This document shows, piece by piece, positions 43,565-52,904 of a stretch of DNA of 64,000 nucleotides. A program made the position numbers and the translations under genes. Below the pieces are notes generated by a model that was not told the DNA's origin, did no database searches, and saw only the letters and a program-made list of their open reading frames with translations. Source of the DNA: Enemella evansiae (GTDB lineage Bacteria; Actinomycetota; Actinomycetes; Propionibacteriales; Propionibacteriaceae); assembly GCF_002250705.1 (NCBI RefSeq), contig NZ_NMVP01000001.1, positions 186,001 through 250,000 on the forward strand, in the 5' to 3' direction. Every line of letters begins with the position of its first letter. The stretch's first letter is position 1.

Positions 43565-44585
43565 AGCCCCGGCGCAGCGCCCAGCTCGCCGCCACCACCG
43601 CGAACACCGCCAGCAACCCCACACCCCACCACTGGGTGTCCACCTCGGCCAGCGCCGTGACCACCCCGCCGGCCCACCCGTGTTCGGCCGCGATCCCCGC
43701 CAGGGTGAGGATCGCGACGGCCAGTGCCGCGCCGATCGAGATCGCCGTGACGACCAGGTTGAGCCGGGCCCGGGAGCGATCGGCGACCGCGGCGGTGTAG
43801 AGCCGCAGCATCAGCAACTGGTTCACCGAATCGCCCAGGGTCATCCCCGCGGCGAACAGCAACGGCAGCGCGAGCAGCGTCAGCGGTGGGGCCCCGGCCA
43901 CCCCGGCGGCCGCGGTGAGCATCAGGATCGACAGCGTCGAGGCGGTGTCGAAACCCAGCCCGAAGAGCACCCCGAACCAGTAGATGTGCCCCGCATGCCG
44001 GACCCGCGCCAGCGGCGCCCGCAGCACCCGGCCCATCAACCCCAGCGGCCGCGGGCCGGCGGCGGCTGAGGTCCGACGGTCCCGCCAGGCGGTGATCAGC
44101 GTCGGCAGATTGGCGGCGGCCACCAGCAGCAGGTAACCGGCCGACACCAGGCCGCCGATCAACCCCAACCGCCCGGCGAGCGCGCTACCCGGATCGGCGG
44201 CCTCTCGGATCCAGCCAACCCCTGCCACCACGGCGATCCCGGCGATCACCACGACCGTGGAGTGGCCACCGGAGAACGCCAGCCCGACCGCCGCCGGGCG
44301 GTGCCCCTCGGCCAGGAACTTGCGGGTGGAGTTGTCGATCATCGCCAGATGGTCGGCGTCCAGGCTGTGCAACCAGCCACGGGTGTAGGCGAACCCGGCC
44401 ATGCCGAGGGTCAGCACCCCGGCCGGGGTGGTGGCCAGTCCGACACCGAGCAGCGCCAGTCCGAGCAGATGCAGCAGCGCCACCACCGACAGGGCGGCGG
44501 CAGCCCGCAGCCGCAGGGGCGCCGACCGGCGGCCGCGGCGGGTCAGCAGCGACCGCCAACCCACCGCCGGCGCCCCGGCGCTCAT
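43539..44585 (-). CDS. NiCoT-like nickel/cobalt transporter
   Basis: A 348-residue membrane protein with about eight segments, of the HoxN/NixA family. The key motif of segment 2 is HSLDADHLAMIDN (H-x4-D-H), motif II is FSGGHSTVVVIAG (family: F-S-L-G-H-S-T-V-V) and motif III is LGFDTASTLSIL, where the usual Thr-Glu after Ala is Ser-Thr. Loss of that acid and the Leu-to-Gly change could alter metal choice or activity. The start overlaps the aldo-keto reductase stop (ATGA), so it is translated from the same message. The end overlaps DUF5703 by 26 bases. Confidence 0.8.
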   Translation of the reverse strand: MSAGAPAVGWRSLLTRRGRRSAPLRLRAAAALSVVALLHLLGLALLGVGLATTPAGVLTLGMAGFAYTRGWLHSLDADHLAMIDNSTRKFLAEGHRPAAVGLAFSGGHSTVVVIAGIAVVAGVGWIREAADPGSALAGRLGLIGGLVSAGYLLLVAAANLPTLITAWRDRRTSAAAGPRPLGLMGRVLRAPLARVRHAGHIYWFGVLFGLGFDTASTLSILMLTAAAGVAGAPPLTLLALPLLFAAGMTLGDSVNQLLMLRLYTAAVADRSRARLNLVVTAISIGAALAVAILTLAGIAAEHGWAGGVVTALAEVDTQWWGVGLLAVFAVVAASWALRRGFRSSDAPG

Positions 44586-45553
44586 TCCGGATTCCGGTCG
44601 CGGCCCTGGGCCGGTCCACCGGAGACGTCGTCCAGGGCGCCGGCGATCTCGGCGGGCAGGCGTACCTCGACGGTGGTCAGGCACTCCTGCAGCTGCCGCG
44701 GGGTCCGCGCACCGAGCAGCGGTGCGGTGACCCCCGGCGCATCCCGCACCCAGGCCAGGGCGACCTGGGTCGGGCTCAGCTCGAGGCCCTCGGCGGCCCG
44801 GGCGACAGCTTCGACCACCGCCCGGGATCGCTTGTCCAGATAGGGTTCGGTGAACCAGGCGAAGTGCGAGGCGGCCCGGGAATCCTTCGGGATGCCGTGC
44901 CGGTACTTGCCGGAGAGCACCCCGCGGCCCAACGGCGACCAGGGGAACAGCCCCATCCCCGCCGAGCGCACCGCGGGTGCGATTTCGACCTCCGCACGCC
45001 GGGCCAGCAGCGAATACTCGACCTGGTTGGACACGATCGGCGTCCGGCCCGGCACGGCCCGCTGCCAGGTCGCGGCGGTGGCGGTCTGCCAGCCGATGAA
45101 GTTCGACACCCCGACATAGCGGACCCGGCCCGAGGAGACCGCGAAATCCAGTGCCGCCAGGGTTTCCTCGATCGGCGCGGTGCCCCAGGCGTGCACCTGC
45201 CACAGGTCCAGATGGTCGGTACCGAGCCGGCGCAGCGAGCCGTCGAGGTCGGCCAGCAGGGCCCGGGCGGAGGTGTCCACCGTCCGCTGTCCGTTGCGCA
45301 GCACGAATCCCGCCTTGGTGGCCAGCACCAGCCGCTCCCGGCGTACCCGGTCCCGCAGCAACCGGCCCAGCATCCGTTCCGCCTCACCGGCGCCGTACGC
45401 CGCCGCGGTGTCGATCAGCGTGCCGCCGGCCTCGACGAAGGAGTCGAGCAGCTCCGCCGCCTGCTCGGGTGAGGTGTCCCGGCCCCAGGTCATCGTGCCC
45501 AGACCGAACTCCGAAACCTCCAGCCCGGACCGGCCCACCGTGCGCGTCTGCAT
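44582..45553 (-). CDS. Aldo/keto reductase
   Basis: A 323-residue NADPH-dependent oxidoreductase of the AKR superfamily. Catalytic tetrad: Asp in GGTLIDTAAAYGAGEAE (Asp and Tyr), Lys in LVLATKAGF, His in DLWQVHAWG. C-terminal cofactor segment PLLGARTPRQLQECL. Substrate is probably a small carbonyl compound. Upstream of and coupled (ATGA) to the NiCoT-like gene, an uncommon partner. No ribosome site stands out before the ATG. Confidence 0.9.
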   Translation of the reverse strand: MQTRTVGRSGLEVSEFGLGTMTWGRDTSPEQAAELLDSFVEAGGTLIDTAAAYGAGEAERMLGRLLRDRVRRERLVLATKAGFVLRNGQRTVDTSARALLADLDGSLRRLGTDHLDLWQVHAWGTAPIEETLAALDFAVSSGRVRYVGVSNFIGWQTATAATWQRAVPGRTPIVSNQVEYSLLARRAEVEIAPAVRSAGMGLFPWSPLGRGVLSGKYRHGIPKDSRAASHFAWFTEPYLDKRSRAVVEAVARAAEGLELSPTQVALAWVRDAPGVTAPLLGARTPRQLQECLTTVEVRLPAEIAGALDDVSGGPAQGRDRNPE

Positions 45554-45583
45554 AGCAGTGACCCTAACGAAGTCGCCCGCGCG

Positions 45584-46414
45584 TCACCCCTGCGCCATCG
45601 GCTGCAGCACCCCGGCGAGCAGCAACCCGGCGACCACGGCGGCCAGCACCAGCCGGTAGATCACGAAGATGGTGAAGTTGTGCTTGCTGACGTAACGCAG
45701 CAGCCAGTGGATCACCGCCAGGCCGATCACGAACGCCAGGATGGTGGCGACGATGATCGGGCCCCAGGGTGCGGCGGGCTCGGCGAAGACGTCCTTGAGC
45801 TTGAACAACCCGGACAGGTAGACCGCCGGAATGGCCAGCAGGAAGGAATAGCGGGCGGCGGCCTCGCGGGTGTAGCCCATGAACAGGCCGCCGGCGATGG
45901 TGCCACCGGAGCGGGAGACACCGGGGATCAACGCCATCGCCTGGAAGAGGCCGTAGAGGATGCCGTCGCGCCAGGTCAGCTGGTCCAGGGTCTTCTCGTT
46001 GCGGGCAACCCGGTCGGCGACCGCGATCACGATCGCGAACCCGGCCAGCATCGCCACGGTGATCCACAGGTTGCGCAGATTCGAGTCGATCGCGTTCTCG
46101 AACAGCACACCGAGGATGCCGATCGGGATCGACCCGATGATGATCAGCCAACCCATCCGGGCGTCGGGATCCGACCGCGGCACTCGCCCGATCAGCGACA
46201 GCGCCCAGTGCTTGATGATGCGGCCGATGTCGCGGGCGAAATAGATCACCACCGCGGTCTCGGTGCCCAGCTGGGTGATGGCGGTGAACGCCGCCCCCGG
46301 ATCGACGCCGCCGAGCAGCTGTCCCACGATCGATTGGTGCGCGCTGGAGGAGATCGGCAGGAACTCGGTCAGTCCCTGCACGATGCCCAGCACGATCGCG
46401 TCCAACCAGTCCAT
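45584..46414 (-). CDS. uppP: Undecaprenyl-diphosphatase (bacitracin resistance)
   Basis: A 276-residue, eight-segment membrane enzyme that recycles the C55 lipid carrier of wall synthesis. Motifs: [20 protein letters not shown] (first active-site motif with Glu, Ser and His) and [20 protein letters not shown] (second, with the Arg and Ser triad). Start [14 protein letters not shown] at 46414 has GAGGAG 9 bases before; the 14 codons upstream in frame are untranslated. Stop is 30 bases from the AKR start, so one message is possible. Confidence 0.96.
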   Translation of the reverse strand: MDWLDAIVLGIVQGLTEFLPISSSAHQSIVGQLLGGVDPGAAFTAITQLGTETAVVIYFARDIGRIIKHWALSLIGRVPRSDPDARMGWLIIIGSIPIGILGVLFENAIDSNLRNLWITVAMLAGFAIVIAVADRVARNEKTLDQLTWRDGILYGLFQAMALIPGVSRSGGTIAGGLFMGYTREAAARYSFLLAIPAVYLSGLFKLKDVFAEPAAPWGPIIVATILAFVIGLAVIHWLLRYVSKHNFTIFVIYRLVLAAVVAGLLLAGVLQPMAQG

Positions 46415-46580
46415 ATTCGTCTGCTCCTCGATCCGGGTGTGGGCCGTCGGACACACTAGGGCCCCGTGACCACCCGGTGACCGCCATTCGGGGTTGTGGC
46501 GCGCCGAATCCGGCCCGTGGTCGCAGCAGGATCGGACCCTGGGCGGAGCGTCCTTCGCGACGGCGGGTCAGGATGGGGCC

Positions 46581-47126
46581 ATGACGATCCACGATGAGCA
46601 CCCCTTCGCCACCCCGGAACCGGACCGTGATCCGCTGCGCCGGCTGCGCGGCCGGCTGGCCGCCCCGGTGACGGTCTGGACCACCGGCTCGGGCACCGGT
46701 CGGGAGGGCTGGACCGTGTCCTCGATGCTGATCGCCGATGGGGCGGCACCCGGCGCGAGCGGACGCCCGGCCGAGGTGCTCGGCCTGTTGGACGAGGAAT
46801 CCGAACTCGTCGACGCCCTGCGGCGTACCGGGACGGTGTCGGTGAACCTGTTGCCGGCGGGTCAGGAGCCGCTCGCCGAGGCGTTCGCCCGGACCATGCC
46901 GGCACCGGGCGGGCCGTTCCGAATGGGGGAGTGGCGGGACACCGAGTGGGGGCCGCGGCTCGCGGGGGTGCCGTGGCTCGGTGCCCGGGTGATCGGCGAG
47001 CCGACGTACGCCGGCTGGGCGCTGCTCGTGCGCGCGGCGATCGAGCAGCTCGACGTGGCCGGTGCGGAGCCGGCGATCCATCTGCGCGGGCAGTACCTCG
47101 ACCCGTCGGTATTGTCGAAACCATGA
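46581..47126 (+). CDS. Flavin reductase-like FMN-binding protein
   Basis: A 181-residue split-barrel protein of the flavin-reductase-like family. VTVWTTGSGTGREGWTVSSM, DEESELVDALRRTGTVSVNL and FRMGEWRDTEWGPRLAGVPW are visible parts of the FMN pocket. It may supply reduced flavin or reduce a small substrate. Start ATG at 46581. Its stop overlaps the next gene as ATGA, tying it to the mycothiol-linked cluster, although I do not recall it as a standard member. Confidence 0.8.
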   Translation: MTIHDEHPFATPEPDRDPLRRLRGRLAAPVTVWTTGSGTGREGWTVSSMLIADGAAPGASGRPAEVLGLLDEESELVDALRRTGTVSVNLLPAGQEPLAEAFARTMPAPGGPFRMGEWRDTEWGPRLAGVPWLGARVIGEPTYAGWALLVRAAIEQLDVAGAEPAIHLRGQYLDPSVLSKP

Positions 47127-47848
47127 CCACGCTCTTCCTGGTCCGCCACGGCCGCTCGACCGCGAACACCGCCGGTGTGCTCGCCGGCCGTGCCGAGGGG
47201 GTCGAACTCGACGACACCGGACGCGAGCAGGCCCGCGCGACCGCCGCCCGGCTCGCCGGCGTACCGCTGGCCGCCGCCGTCAGCTCGCCGATCACCCGCT
47301 GCGTGCAGACCGCCGAGCTGCTGCTCGCCGGCCGCGAACCGGCCCCGGAGCTGATCCCGCAGCTCGAACCGGGGCTGACCGAGTGCGACTACGGCGAGTG
47401 GACCGGGCACAAGCTCTCCGAGCTCGCCGGCAACGAGCTGTGGACGACCGTGCAGCGGCACCCGTCGGCGGCCGTCTTCCCCGGCGGGGAGGCACTCACC
47501 CAGATGTACGCCCGGGCGGTCGAATCGGTGCGCAGCTGGGACCGCCGGATCGCCGCCGAGCACGGCGAGAAGGCCGCCTGGCTGGCGGTCTCGCACGGGG
47601 ATGTGATCAAGTCGATCCTCGCCGATGCGCTCGGGCTGCACCTGGATTCCTTCCAGCGGATCATGGTCGACCCCGCCTCGGTGTCGGTGATCCGCTACAC
47701 CGCCAGCCGGCCCTATGTGGTGACGATGAACTCGACCGCCGGCGAGCTGGCACCCCTGGTGCCCGCCGAGGACGACGACAACAACGCCGATGCCGCCGTC
47801 GGGGGTGGTCTCGGCGCTCGGGCGAGCACCCCCGAGACCGGTGAGTAG
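47123..47848 (+). CDS. Histidine phosphatase, MSMEG_4193-type phosphomutase
   Basis: A 241-residue histidine-phosphatase protein. The phosphohistidine motif is LVRHGRSTANT, with acceptor Arg in VSSPITRCVQTAELL, acid in ECDYGEWTG and the second His in WLAVSHGDVIKSILADALG. This member (MSMEG_4193 family) is nearly always beside DUF3090, the SCO1664-type protein and mshC. Substrate unknown. ATGA overlap with the flavin protein. The TAGGCT box in its last codons probably starts the next message. Confidence 0.9.
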   Translation: MTTLFLVRHGRSTANTAGVLAGRAEGVELDDTGREQARATAARLAGVPLAAAVSSPITRCVQTAELLLAGREPAPELIPQLEPGLTECDYGEWTGHKLSELAGNELWTTVQRHPSAAVFPGGEALTQMYARAVESVRSWDRRIAAEHGEKAAWLAVSHGDVIKSILADALGLHLDSFQRIMVDPASVSVIRYTASRPYVVTMNSTAGELAPLVPAEDDDNNADAAVGGGLGARASTPETGE

Positions 47849-47851
47849 GCT
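47846..47851 (+). promoter_or_regulatory. -10 box of leaderless DUF3090 gene
   Basis: TAGGCT ends 6 bases before the ATG at 47858; its last three bases extend past the phosphomutase stop. Confidence 0.55.
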
Positions 47852-47857
47852 TGTCGC

Positions 47858-48451
47858 ATGGCCATCGTCGAGCATCGCTACGAGTCCCCCGACCGGTTCG
47901 TCGCCGGCACCGTGGGCGAACCGGGTGACCGCGCATTCTTCCTGCAGGCCCGCGAGGGGAACCGGCTGACCAGCGTCTCCTGCGAGAAGCAGCAGGTGTC
48001 GGTGCTGGCCGAGCATCTGGACCGGGTGCTCGGTGAGATCGGCCGGCTCTCCGGTGGCATGGTGCCGGTCCCGCCGCAGCGCGAGGTCGCCCACGACAAC
48101 GAGCCGCTGGACGCGCCGATCACCGAGGAGTTCCGGGTCGGCACCATGACCATCGCCTGGGACCCCTCCGACCAGCGGATCGTCATCGAGATGTTCTCGG
48201 TCACCGACGGTGAGGAGGAGATCGAGCTCGACGACGAGACCTCCGCCGAACAGGCCGCGCAGGCCGAGGCCGAGCGCGCCGGTGAGGTGCTGGTGGTGCG
48301 GATCCGCCCGACCGTCGCCCGCGACTTCGTCGCCCGCAGCCAGGCACTGGTGGCCGCCGGCCGGCCCGCCTGCCCGTTCTGCCTGCAGCCGATCGATCCC
48401 GAGGGACACATCTGCCCGCGTGCCAATGGCTACCGTCGACCGCTCTTCTGA
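47858..48451 (+). CDS. DUF3090 family protein
   Basis: A 197-residue conserved actinobacterial protein of unknown function. Family wording is clear: ESPDRFVAGTVGEPGDRAFF, QAREGNRLTSVSCEKQQVSV and the C-terminal Cys-rich knuckle GRPACPFCLQPIDPEGHICP, a C-x2-C...H-x-C arrangement that may bind zinc. Always beside the phosphomutase and SCO1664 partners. The start is leaderless with a -10 box 6 bases before. Confidence 0.93.
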   Translation: MAIVEHRYESPDRFVAGTVGEPGDRAFFLQAREGNRLTSVSCEKQQVSVLAEHLDRVLGEIGRLSGGMVPVPPQREVAHDNEPLDAPITEEFRVGTMTIAWDPSDQRIVIEMFSVTDGEEEIELDDETSAEQAAQAEAERAGEVLVVRIRPTVARDFVARSQALVAAGRPACPFCLQPIDPEGHICPRANGYRRPLF

Positions 48452-49220
48452 GGCCGGGTTCGCCGACCGGCTCGCCGGCGCCGAGCTGACCGTCACCGGC
48501 CGGCTGGTGCAGGCCTCCAACGCGACCTTCCTCTGCGAGCTGACCCCGGCCGGCGGCGAGGCCGAACTGTGCGTCTACAAGCCGGTACGCGGGGAGCGGC
48601 CGTTGTGGGACTTCCCCGACGGCACCCTGGCCCAACGTGAGCTGGCGGCGTACAAGATCTCGGCCGCGGCCGGATTCGACCTGGTCCCCGAGACCGTGGT
48701 GATCGAGGGACCGCTCGGTGCGGGCTCCCTGCAGTGCTGGATCGAACAACCCGACCAGCTCGCTGATCTGGTCGACCTGGTGCCCGAGGACGAGGTGCCC
48801 GAGGGCTGGTTCGAGGTGGTCGAGGGCGTCGACCCGCACGACCGGCCGGTGGTCGTGGTGCACGCCGATGACCCGGCGCTGCGGCGGATGGCGCTGTTCG
48901 ACGCGATCATCAACAACGCCGACCGCAAGGGCGCGCACATCCTGCGTACCCCCGGTGAGGTCTGGGGCGTGGATCACGGCGTCAGCTTCAACACCGAACC
49001 CAAGCTGCGGACCGTGCTCTGGGGCTGGGCGGGGGAGGAGCTGACCGCTGCCGAACGGGAGCTGGTGACCGCCGCGCTGGACGCCTCCGGGGAACTGGAG
49101 GGACTGCTCACCGACGACGAGGTCGCCGCCTTCGAACTGCGCTGCGAGGAACTACTGTCCGAGGGCCACTTCCCGCTGCCGCACGGCGGCTGGCCGTCGA
49201 TCCCGTGGCCGCCGGTCTGA
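48426..49220 (+). CDS. SCO1664 family (PI3/4-kinase-like) protein
   Basis: A 264-residue protein of the SCO1664 family. Kinase-like pieces: ELCVYKPVRGERPLWDFPDG (nucleotide Lys), FDAIINNADRKGAHIL (D-x-I-I-N-N-A-D-R, catalytic-loop-like) and GVDHGVSFN (metal Asp). The family is related to HipA/PI3-4 kinases and may phosphorylate an unknown protein or small molecule; not tested as far as I know. It overlaps DUF3090 by 26 bases. The ATG at 48426 is chosen; a GTG 6 bases earlier is an alternative. Confidence 0.9.
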   Translation: MATVDRSSEAGFADRLAGAELTVTGRLVQASNATFLCELTPAGGEAELCVYKPVRGERPLWDFPDGTLAQRELAAYKISAAAGFDLVPETVVIEGPLGAGSLQCWIEQPDQLADLVDLVPEDEVPEGWFEVVEGVDPHDRPVVVVHADDPALRRMALFDAIINNADRKGAHILRTPGEVWGVDHGVSFNTEPKLRTVLWGWAGEELTAAERELVTAALDASGELEGLLTDDEVAAFELRCEELLSEGHFPLPHGGWPSIPWPPV

Positions 49221-49267
49221 CGGGAGCCCGGACTCTGAGCGAATAGGTGACAGTCGCCACCCCTCGC

Positions 49268-49273
49268 TAGGCT
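49268..49273 (+). promoter_or_regulatory. -10 box of leaderless mshC
   Basis: TAGGCT ends 7 bases before the ATG at 49281. Confidence 0.55.
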
Positions 49274-49280
49274 CGTGCCC

Positions 49281-50555
49281 ATGCGTGCGTGGACCGTCCC
49301 GGAGCTCCCCACCCTGCCCCCGGCGGCGGATGGACTCCCACCGATCAGCCTTCATGACACCGCCTCCGGTGAGGTACGCCCGGTCGGGCCGGAGACCGGC
49401 ACCGCCCGGCTCTACGTCTGCGGGATCACCCCCTACGACGCGACGCACATGGGTCATGCCAACACCTACGTCGCCTTCGACCTGCTGAACCGCGCCTGGC
49501 GGGACCGCGGGCTCGCGGTGCGCTACGTGCAGAACGTCACCGATGTCGACGACCCGCTGCTGGAACGCGCCCGCGCCACCGGCGTCGACTGGCGCGACCT
49601 GGCCGAGCAGCAGACCGAACTGTTCCGCACCGACATGACCGCCCTCAACGTGCTCCCGCCGGCCGACTACATCGGTGCGGTCGAGTCGATCGACCTGGTC
49701 ACCGAACTGCTGCAGCGATTCACCGACGAGCAGGTCTACCAGGCCAGCGAGGGGCCCGCCGACTGGTATTTCGCGGTGCACTCCGACCCGGAGTTCGGGC
49801 AGATCTCCCACCTCGACGAACGCCAGGCGCTGGCCACCTTCGCCGAACGCGGTGGCGACCCGGAGCGGGCGGGCAAACGGCACCCGCTGGACTGTCTGGT
49901 CTGGCAGCAGGCCCGTCCCGAGGAGCCGAGCTGGCCCAGCCCCTTCGGCGAGGGCCGGCCGGGCTGGCACATCGAGTGCGCCGCGATCGCCGAACGCTAC
50001 CTGGGCACCGAATTCGACGTCCAGGGCGGCGGTTCCGATCTGGCCTTCCCGCACCACGAGATGAGCGCCGCCGAGGCCTTCGTCGCCACCGGCAAACGAT
50101 TCGCCCGGGCCTACGTCCATGCCGGTATGGTCGGCCTGGACGGGGAGAAGATGTCGAAGTCGAAGGGCAACCTGGTGCTGGTCTCGCGGCTGCGGGCCGC
50201 CGGTGTCGACCCGATGGCGATCCGGCTGGTGCTGCTCGGCAACCACTACCGCAGCGACTGGTCCTGGACCGACGGCCAGCTGGCCGAGGCGACCGCGCGG
50301 CTGGCGACCTGGCGGCAGGCGGTCGCGCTGGAGGTGGCCCTGCCGGCCACCGAGGTGCTCGCCGAGGTGCGCCGGGCGCTCGCCGACGATCTGGACGCCC
50401 CCGCCGCCCTGCGCGCCATCGACGACTGGGCGGCCGCGTCGATCGACGCCGACGGCGACGACACCGAGGCGCCCGGTCAGGTCGCCGAGCTCGCGGATGC
50501 CCTGCTCGGCGTACGCCTGCGCCGCGAACCGGTCGCCCAGCCGGAGTCCCGATGA
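49281..50555 (+). CDS. mshC: Cysteine:GlcN-Ins ligase (mycothiol synthesis)
   Basis: A 424-residue class I aminoacyl-tRNA synthetase relative that joins Cys to glucosaminyl-inositol in mycothiol synthesis. HIGH-like motif THMGHANTY near residue 50, zinc ligands in [15 protein letters not shown] region and [11 protein letters not shown], and [10 protein letters not shown] for ATP. It differs from CysS by starting [10 protein letters not shown] and by its shorter length, as in MshC. ATG at 49281, leaderless; the GTG 6 bases earlier lies too close to the -10 box. It is followed (ATGA) by an AI-2E-type transporter. Confidence 0.95.
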   Translation: MRAWTVPELPTLPPAADGLPPISLHDTASGEVRPVGPETGTARLYVCGITPYDATHMGHANTYVAFDLLNRAWRDRGLAVRYVQNVTDVDDPLLERARATGVDWRDLAEQQTELFRTDMTALNVLPPADYIGAVESIDLVTELLQRFTDEQVYQASEGPADWYFAVHSDPEFGQISHLDERQALATFAERGGDPERAGKRHPLDCLVWQQARPEEPSWPSPFGEGRPGWHIECAAIAERYLGTEFDVQGGGSDLAFPHHEMSAAEAFVATGKRFARAYVHAGMVGLDGEKMSKSKGNLVLVSRLRAAGVDPMAIRLVLLGNHYRSDWSWTDGQLAEATARLATWRQAVALEVALPATEVLAEVRRALADDLDAPAALRAIDDWAAASIDADGDDTEAPGQVAELADALLGVRLRREPVAQPESR

Positions 50556-51733
50556 GCGCCACCACCGCCGGGCGGCGTACCGGCCTGCCGCGGATCCTGA
50601 TCATCCTGCTCGGCCTGGCCGCCGCGCTGGTGCTGCTGAACCAGCTCGAGGGATTCCGCTCCTTCGCCGCCCCGGTCTTCCTGGCGCTGAACCTGGTGCT
50701 CGCGGTCTCCCCGCTGCAGCAGCTGCTGGTCCGGGTGCACGTGCCGCGCTGGCTGGCCGCCGTGATCGCCGGGATCGTGGTGCTGGTGATCCTGTGCGCG
50801 TTCTTCTACGCCATCGGCTGGTCGCTGACGCTGCTGGTCACCGAGCTGCCGAACTACCGCGACCAGTTCCTCGATCTCTACCAGGAGATCATCTCGCTGC
50901 TGGCGCAGTTCGGGGTCTCGGAACAACAGCTCGCCGAGCAGGCCAAGGCGATCGACCCGCAGCAGGCCGTCGGCGTGCTCACCGGGTTGCTGAGCAATCT
51001 GCAGGGTGCCTTCTCGCTGCTGCTGATCGCGGTCACCTCGGTGTTCTTCCTGATGATGGATTCGGTCGGCTTCGGCGACCGGCTCAAGCGCGCCGGGGCC
51101 TACCACCCGCAGCTGACCGACGCCCTGGTCTCCTTCGGCAACGGCGTTCGGCAGTACTGGATCGTCACCACCATCTTCGGCCTGATCGTCGCGGTCATCG
51201 ACTGGTTCGCGCTGGTCGTGCTCGGGGTGCCGCTGGCGCTGGTCTGGGCGGTGCTGTCCTTCCTGACCAACTACATCCCCAACATCGGCTTCGTGATCGG
51301 CCTGGTCCCGCCGGCGCTGATCGCGCTGCTGGCCAAGGGGCCGACCACCGCGCTGATCGTGGTCGCGATCTACTGCGTCGCCAACTTCGTGGTGCAGTCG
51401 ATCATCCAGCCCAAGTTCACCGGTGACGCGGTGGGACTGACCCCGAGCGTGGTCTTCATCTCGCTGCTCGTCTGGGCGGCGGTGCTCGGCCCGATGGGTG
51501 CGCTGCTGGCGCTGCCGGCGACCCTGCTGGTCAAGGCGATCCTGGTGGACGCCGATCCGGGCGCCCGTTGGGTGAACGCGCTGATCGCGGCCAACCCGGC
51601 CACCGCCGACGCCGACACCGCCGAGGATTCCCACCGCGGTGAGGACGCCGACCCCGAGGCGGCCGAGGAGCAGACCACCGCCGACCCGCGCCCGCCGGTT
51701 GAGCGAGACGAAGCCACCGAGGAGCGATCATGA
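50552..51733 (+). CDS. AI-2E family transporter
   Basis: A 393-residue membrane protein with about eight segments of the AI-2E (TqsA/PerM) superfamily: [20 protein letters not shown], a soluble insertion at about 105-175, [20 protein letters not shown], and [20 protein letters not shown]. Members export autoinducer-2, sodium or other solutes; role here unknown. The C-terminal 50 residues are acidic and disordered. ATGA overlaps join it to mshC and hisE, making mshC-transporter-hisE one coupled unit. Confidence 0.86.
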   Translation: MSATTAGRRTGLPRILIILLGLAAALVLLNQLEGFRSFAAPVFLALNLVLAVSPLQQLLVRVHVPRWLAAVIAGIVVLVILCAFFYAIGWSLTLLVTELPNYRDQFLDLYQEIISLLAQFGVSEQQLAEQAKAIDPQQAVGVLTGLLSNLQGAFSLLLIAVTSVFFLMMDSVGFGDRLKRAGAYHPQLTDALVSFGNGVRQYWIVTTIFGLIVAVIDWFALVVLGVPLALVWAVLSFLTNYIPNIGFVIGLVPPALIALLAKGPTTALIVVAIYCVANFVVQSIIQPKFTGDAVGLTPSVVFISLLVWAAVLGPMGALLALPATLLVKAILVDADPGARWVNALIAANPATADADTAEDSHRGEDADPEAAEEQTTADPRPPVERDEATEERS

Positions 51734-52005
51734 CCGAGCCCGCGAAGACCTTCGAGGGACTGTTCGCCGAACTGACCCGGATCGCCAGGGAGCGCCCCGA
51801 GGGGTCCTCCACGGTGCGCCGGTTGGACGGCGGGGTGCACGAGATCGGCAAGAAGGTCGTCGAGGAGGCGGCCGAGGTCTGGATGGCCGCCGAGTACCAG
51901 TCGCGGACCGAGGCGGCCGAGGAGATCAGCCAGCTGCTCTACCACCTGCAGGTGATGATGATCGCACTCGACCTCGACCTCGAGGATGTGTACGCCCACC
52001 TGTGA
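51730..52005 (+). CDS. hisE: Phosphoribosyl-ATP diphosphatase
   Basis: A 91-residue enzyme for step 2 of histidine synthesis (removal of pyrophosphate from PR-ATP). MazG-like motifs: [20 protein letters not shown] (E-E-A-x-E) and [20 protein letters not shown] (E-x2-S-x2-L-Y-H). The standalone HisE form is usual in actinobacteria. ATGA overlap with the transporter; hisG follows 23 bases later with its own leaderless promoter. Confidence 0.96.
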   Translation: MTEPAKTFEGLFAELTRIARERPEGSSTVRRLDGGVHEIGKKVVEEAAEVWMAAEYQSRTEAAEEISQLLYHLQVMMIALDLDLEDVYAHL

Positions 52006-52015
52006 GCACTCCGAC

Positions 52016-52021
52016 TACGCT
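52016..52021 (+). promoter_or_regulatory. -10 box of leaderless hisG
   Basis: TACGCT ends 7 bases before the GTG at 52029. Confidence 0.5.
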
Positions 52022-52028
52022 GGCCGCC

Positions 52029-52904
52029 GTGAGTTCTGAGAACGGCGCCGACCGTCCGACCCTGAAGATCGCCGTCCCCAACAAGGGTGCGCTGTCCGAG
52101 GCGGCCACCCAGATGCTGCGCGAGGCCGGTTACCGGCAGCGTTCGGACAGCAAGGAGCTGGTGCTCACCGACGCCGCCAACCACGTCGAGTTCTACTATC
52201 TGCGTCCCCGCGACATCGCGGTCTACGTGGGGGAGGGCACCCTCGATGTCGGTATCACCGGCCGCGACATGCTGCTCGATTCCGGTGCCCGGGCCGATGA
52301 GGTGCTGTCACTGAACTTCGGCGGCACCCGATTCCGGTTCGCCGGCCCGGTCGGTCAGGGCCTCACCGTCCCCGGGCTGGCCGGTCGCCGCGTCGCCACC
52401 TCCTATCCGGGTCTGGTGGGGGCGTACCTCACCCAGCAGGGGATCGAGGCCCGGTTGATCAAGCTCGACGGGGCGGTGGAGAGTGCCATCCGGCTCGGTG
52501 TGGCCGACGCGATCGCCGATGTGGTGGAGACCGGGCGGACCCTGCGGCAGGCCGGGATGGAGGTGTTCGGCGAGCCGATCATGGTCAGCGAGGCGATCCT
52601 GATCAAGCGCGCCGAGCTGCCCGAGCCGGCCGGCCTGGACCTGCTGGTACGCCGCCTCAGCGGCGTACTGGTGGCGCGCAACTACGTGATGATGGACTAC
52701 GACTGCCCCTCCGCGCTGGTCGAGCAGGCGAGCGCGGTGACCCCCGGGCTCGAGGCCCCGACGGTGTCGCCGCTGGCCAAGGACGGTTGGATGGCGGTCC
52801 GTGCGATGGTGCCGCGGGGGCAGGCCCAGCAAGTGATGGACGATCTGTGGGAGCTCGGCGCCCGCGCGATCCTGGTCACCGACATCGCCGCCTGCCGACT
52901 GTGA
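52029..52904 (+). CDS. hisG: ATP phosphoribosyltransferase, long form
   Basis: A 291-residue first enzyme of histidine synthesis, feedback-inhibited by histidine. KIAVPNKGALSEAATQMLRE, LDVGITGRDMLLDSGA (PRPP site), DGAVESAIRLGVADAIADVV and a C-terminal ACT-like regulatory domain (from about residue 215, RAMVPRGQAQQVMDDLWELG). The length and ACT-like end mark the HisG-long type. GTG start is leaderless. The stop overlaps the PH-domain gene as GTGA. Confidence 0.96.
   Translation: MSSENGADRPTLKIAVPNKGALSEAATQMLREAGYRQRSDSKELVLTDAANHVEFYYLRPRDIAVYVGEGTLDVGITGRDMLLDSGARADEVLSLNFGGTRFRFAGPVGQGLTVPGLAGRRVATSYPGLVGAYLTQQGIEARLIKLDGAVESAIRLGVADAIADVVETGRTLRQAGMEVFGEPIMVSEAILIKRAELPEPAGLDLLVRRLSGVLVARNYVMMDYDCPSALVEQASAVTPGLEAPTVSPLAKDGWMAVRAMVPRGQAQQVMDDLWELGARAILVTDIAACRL

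Noticed and set aside
43539..45203. 554-codon frame joining the NiCoT-like gene with an upstream extension
   Set aside because: The extension is an out-of-frame shadow of the aldo-keto reductase; the true start overlaps that gene's stop as ATGA.
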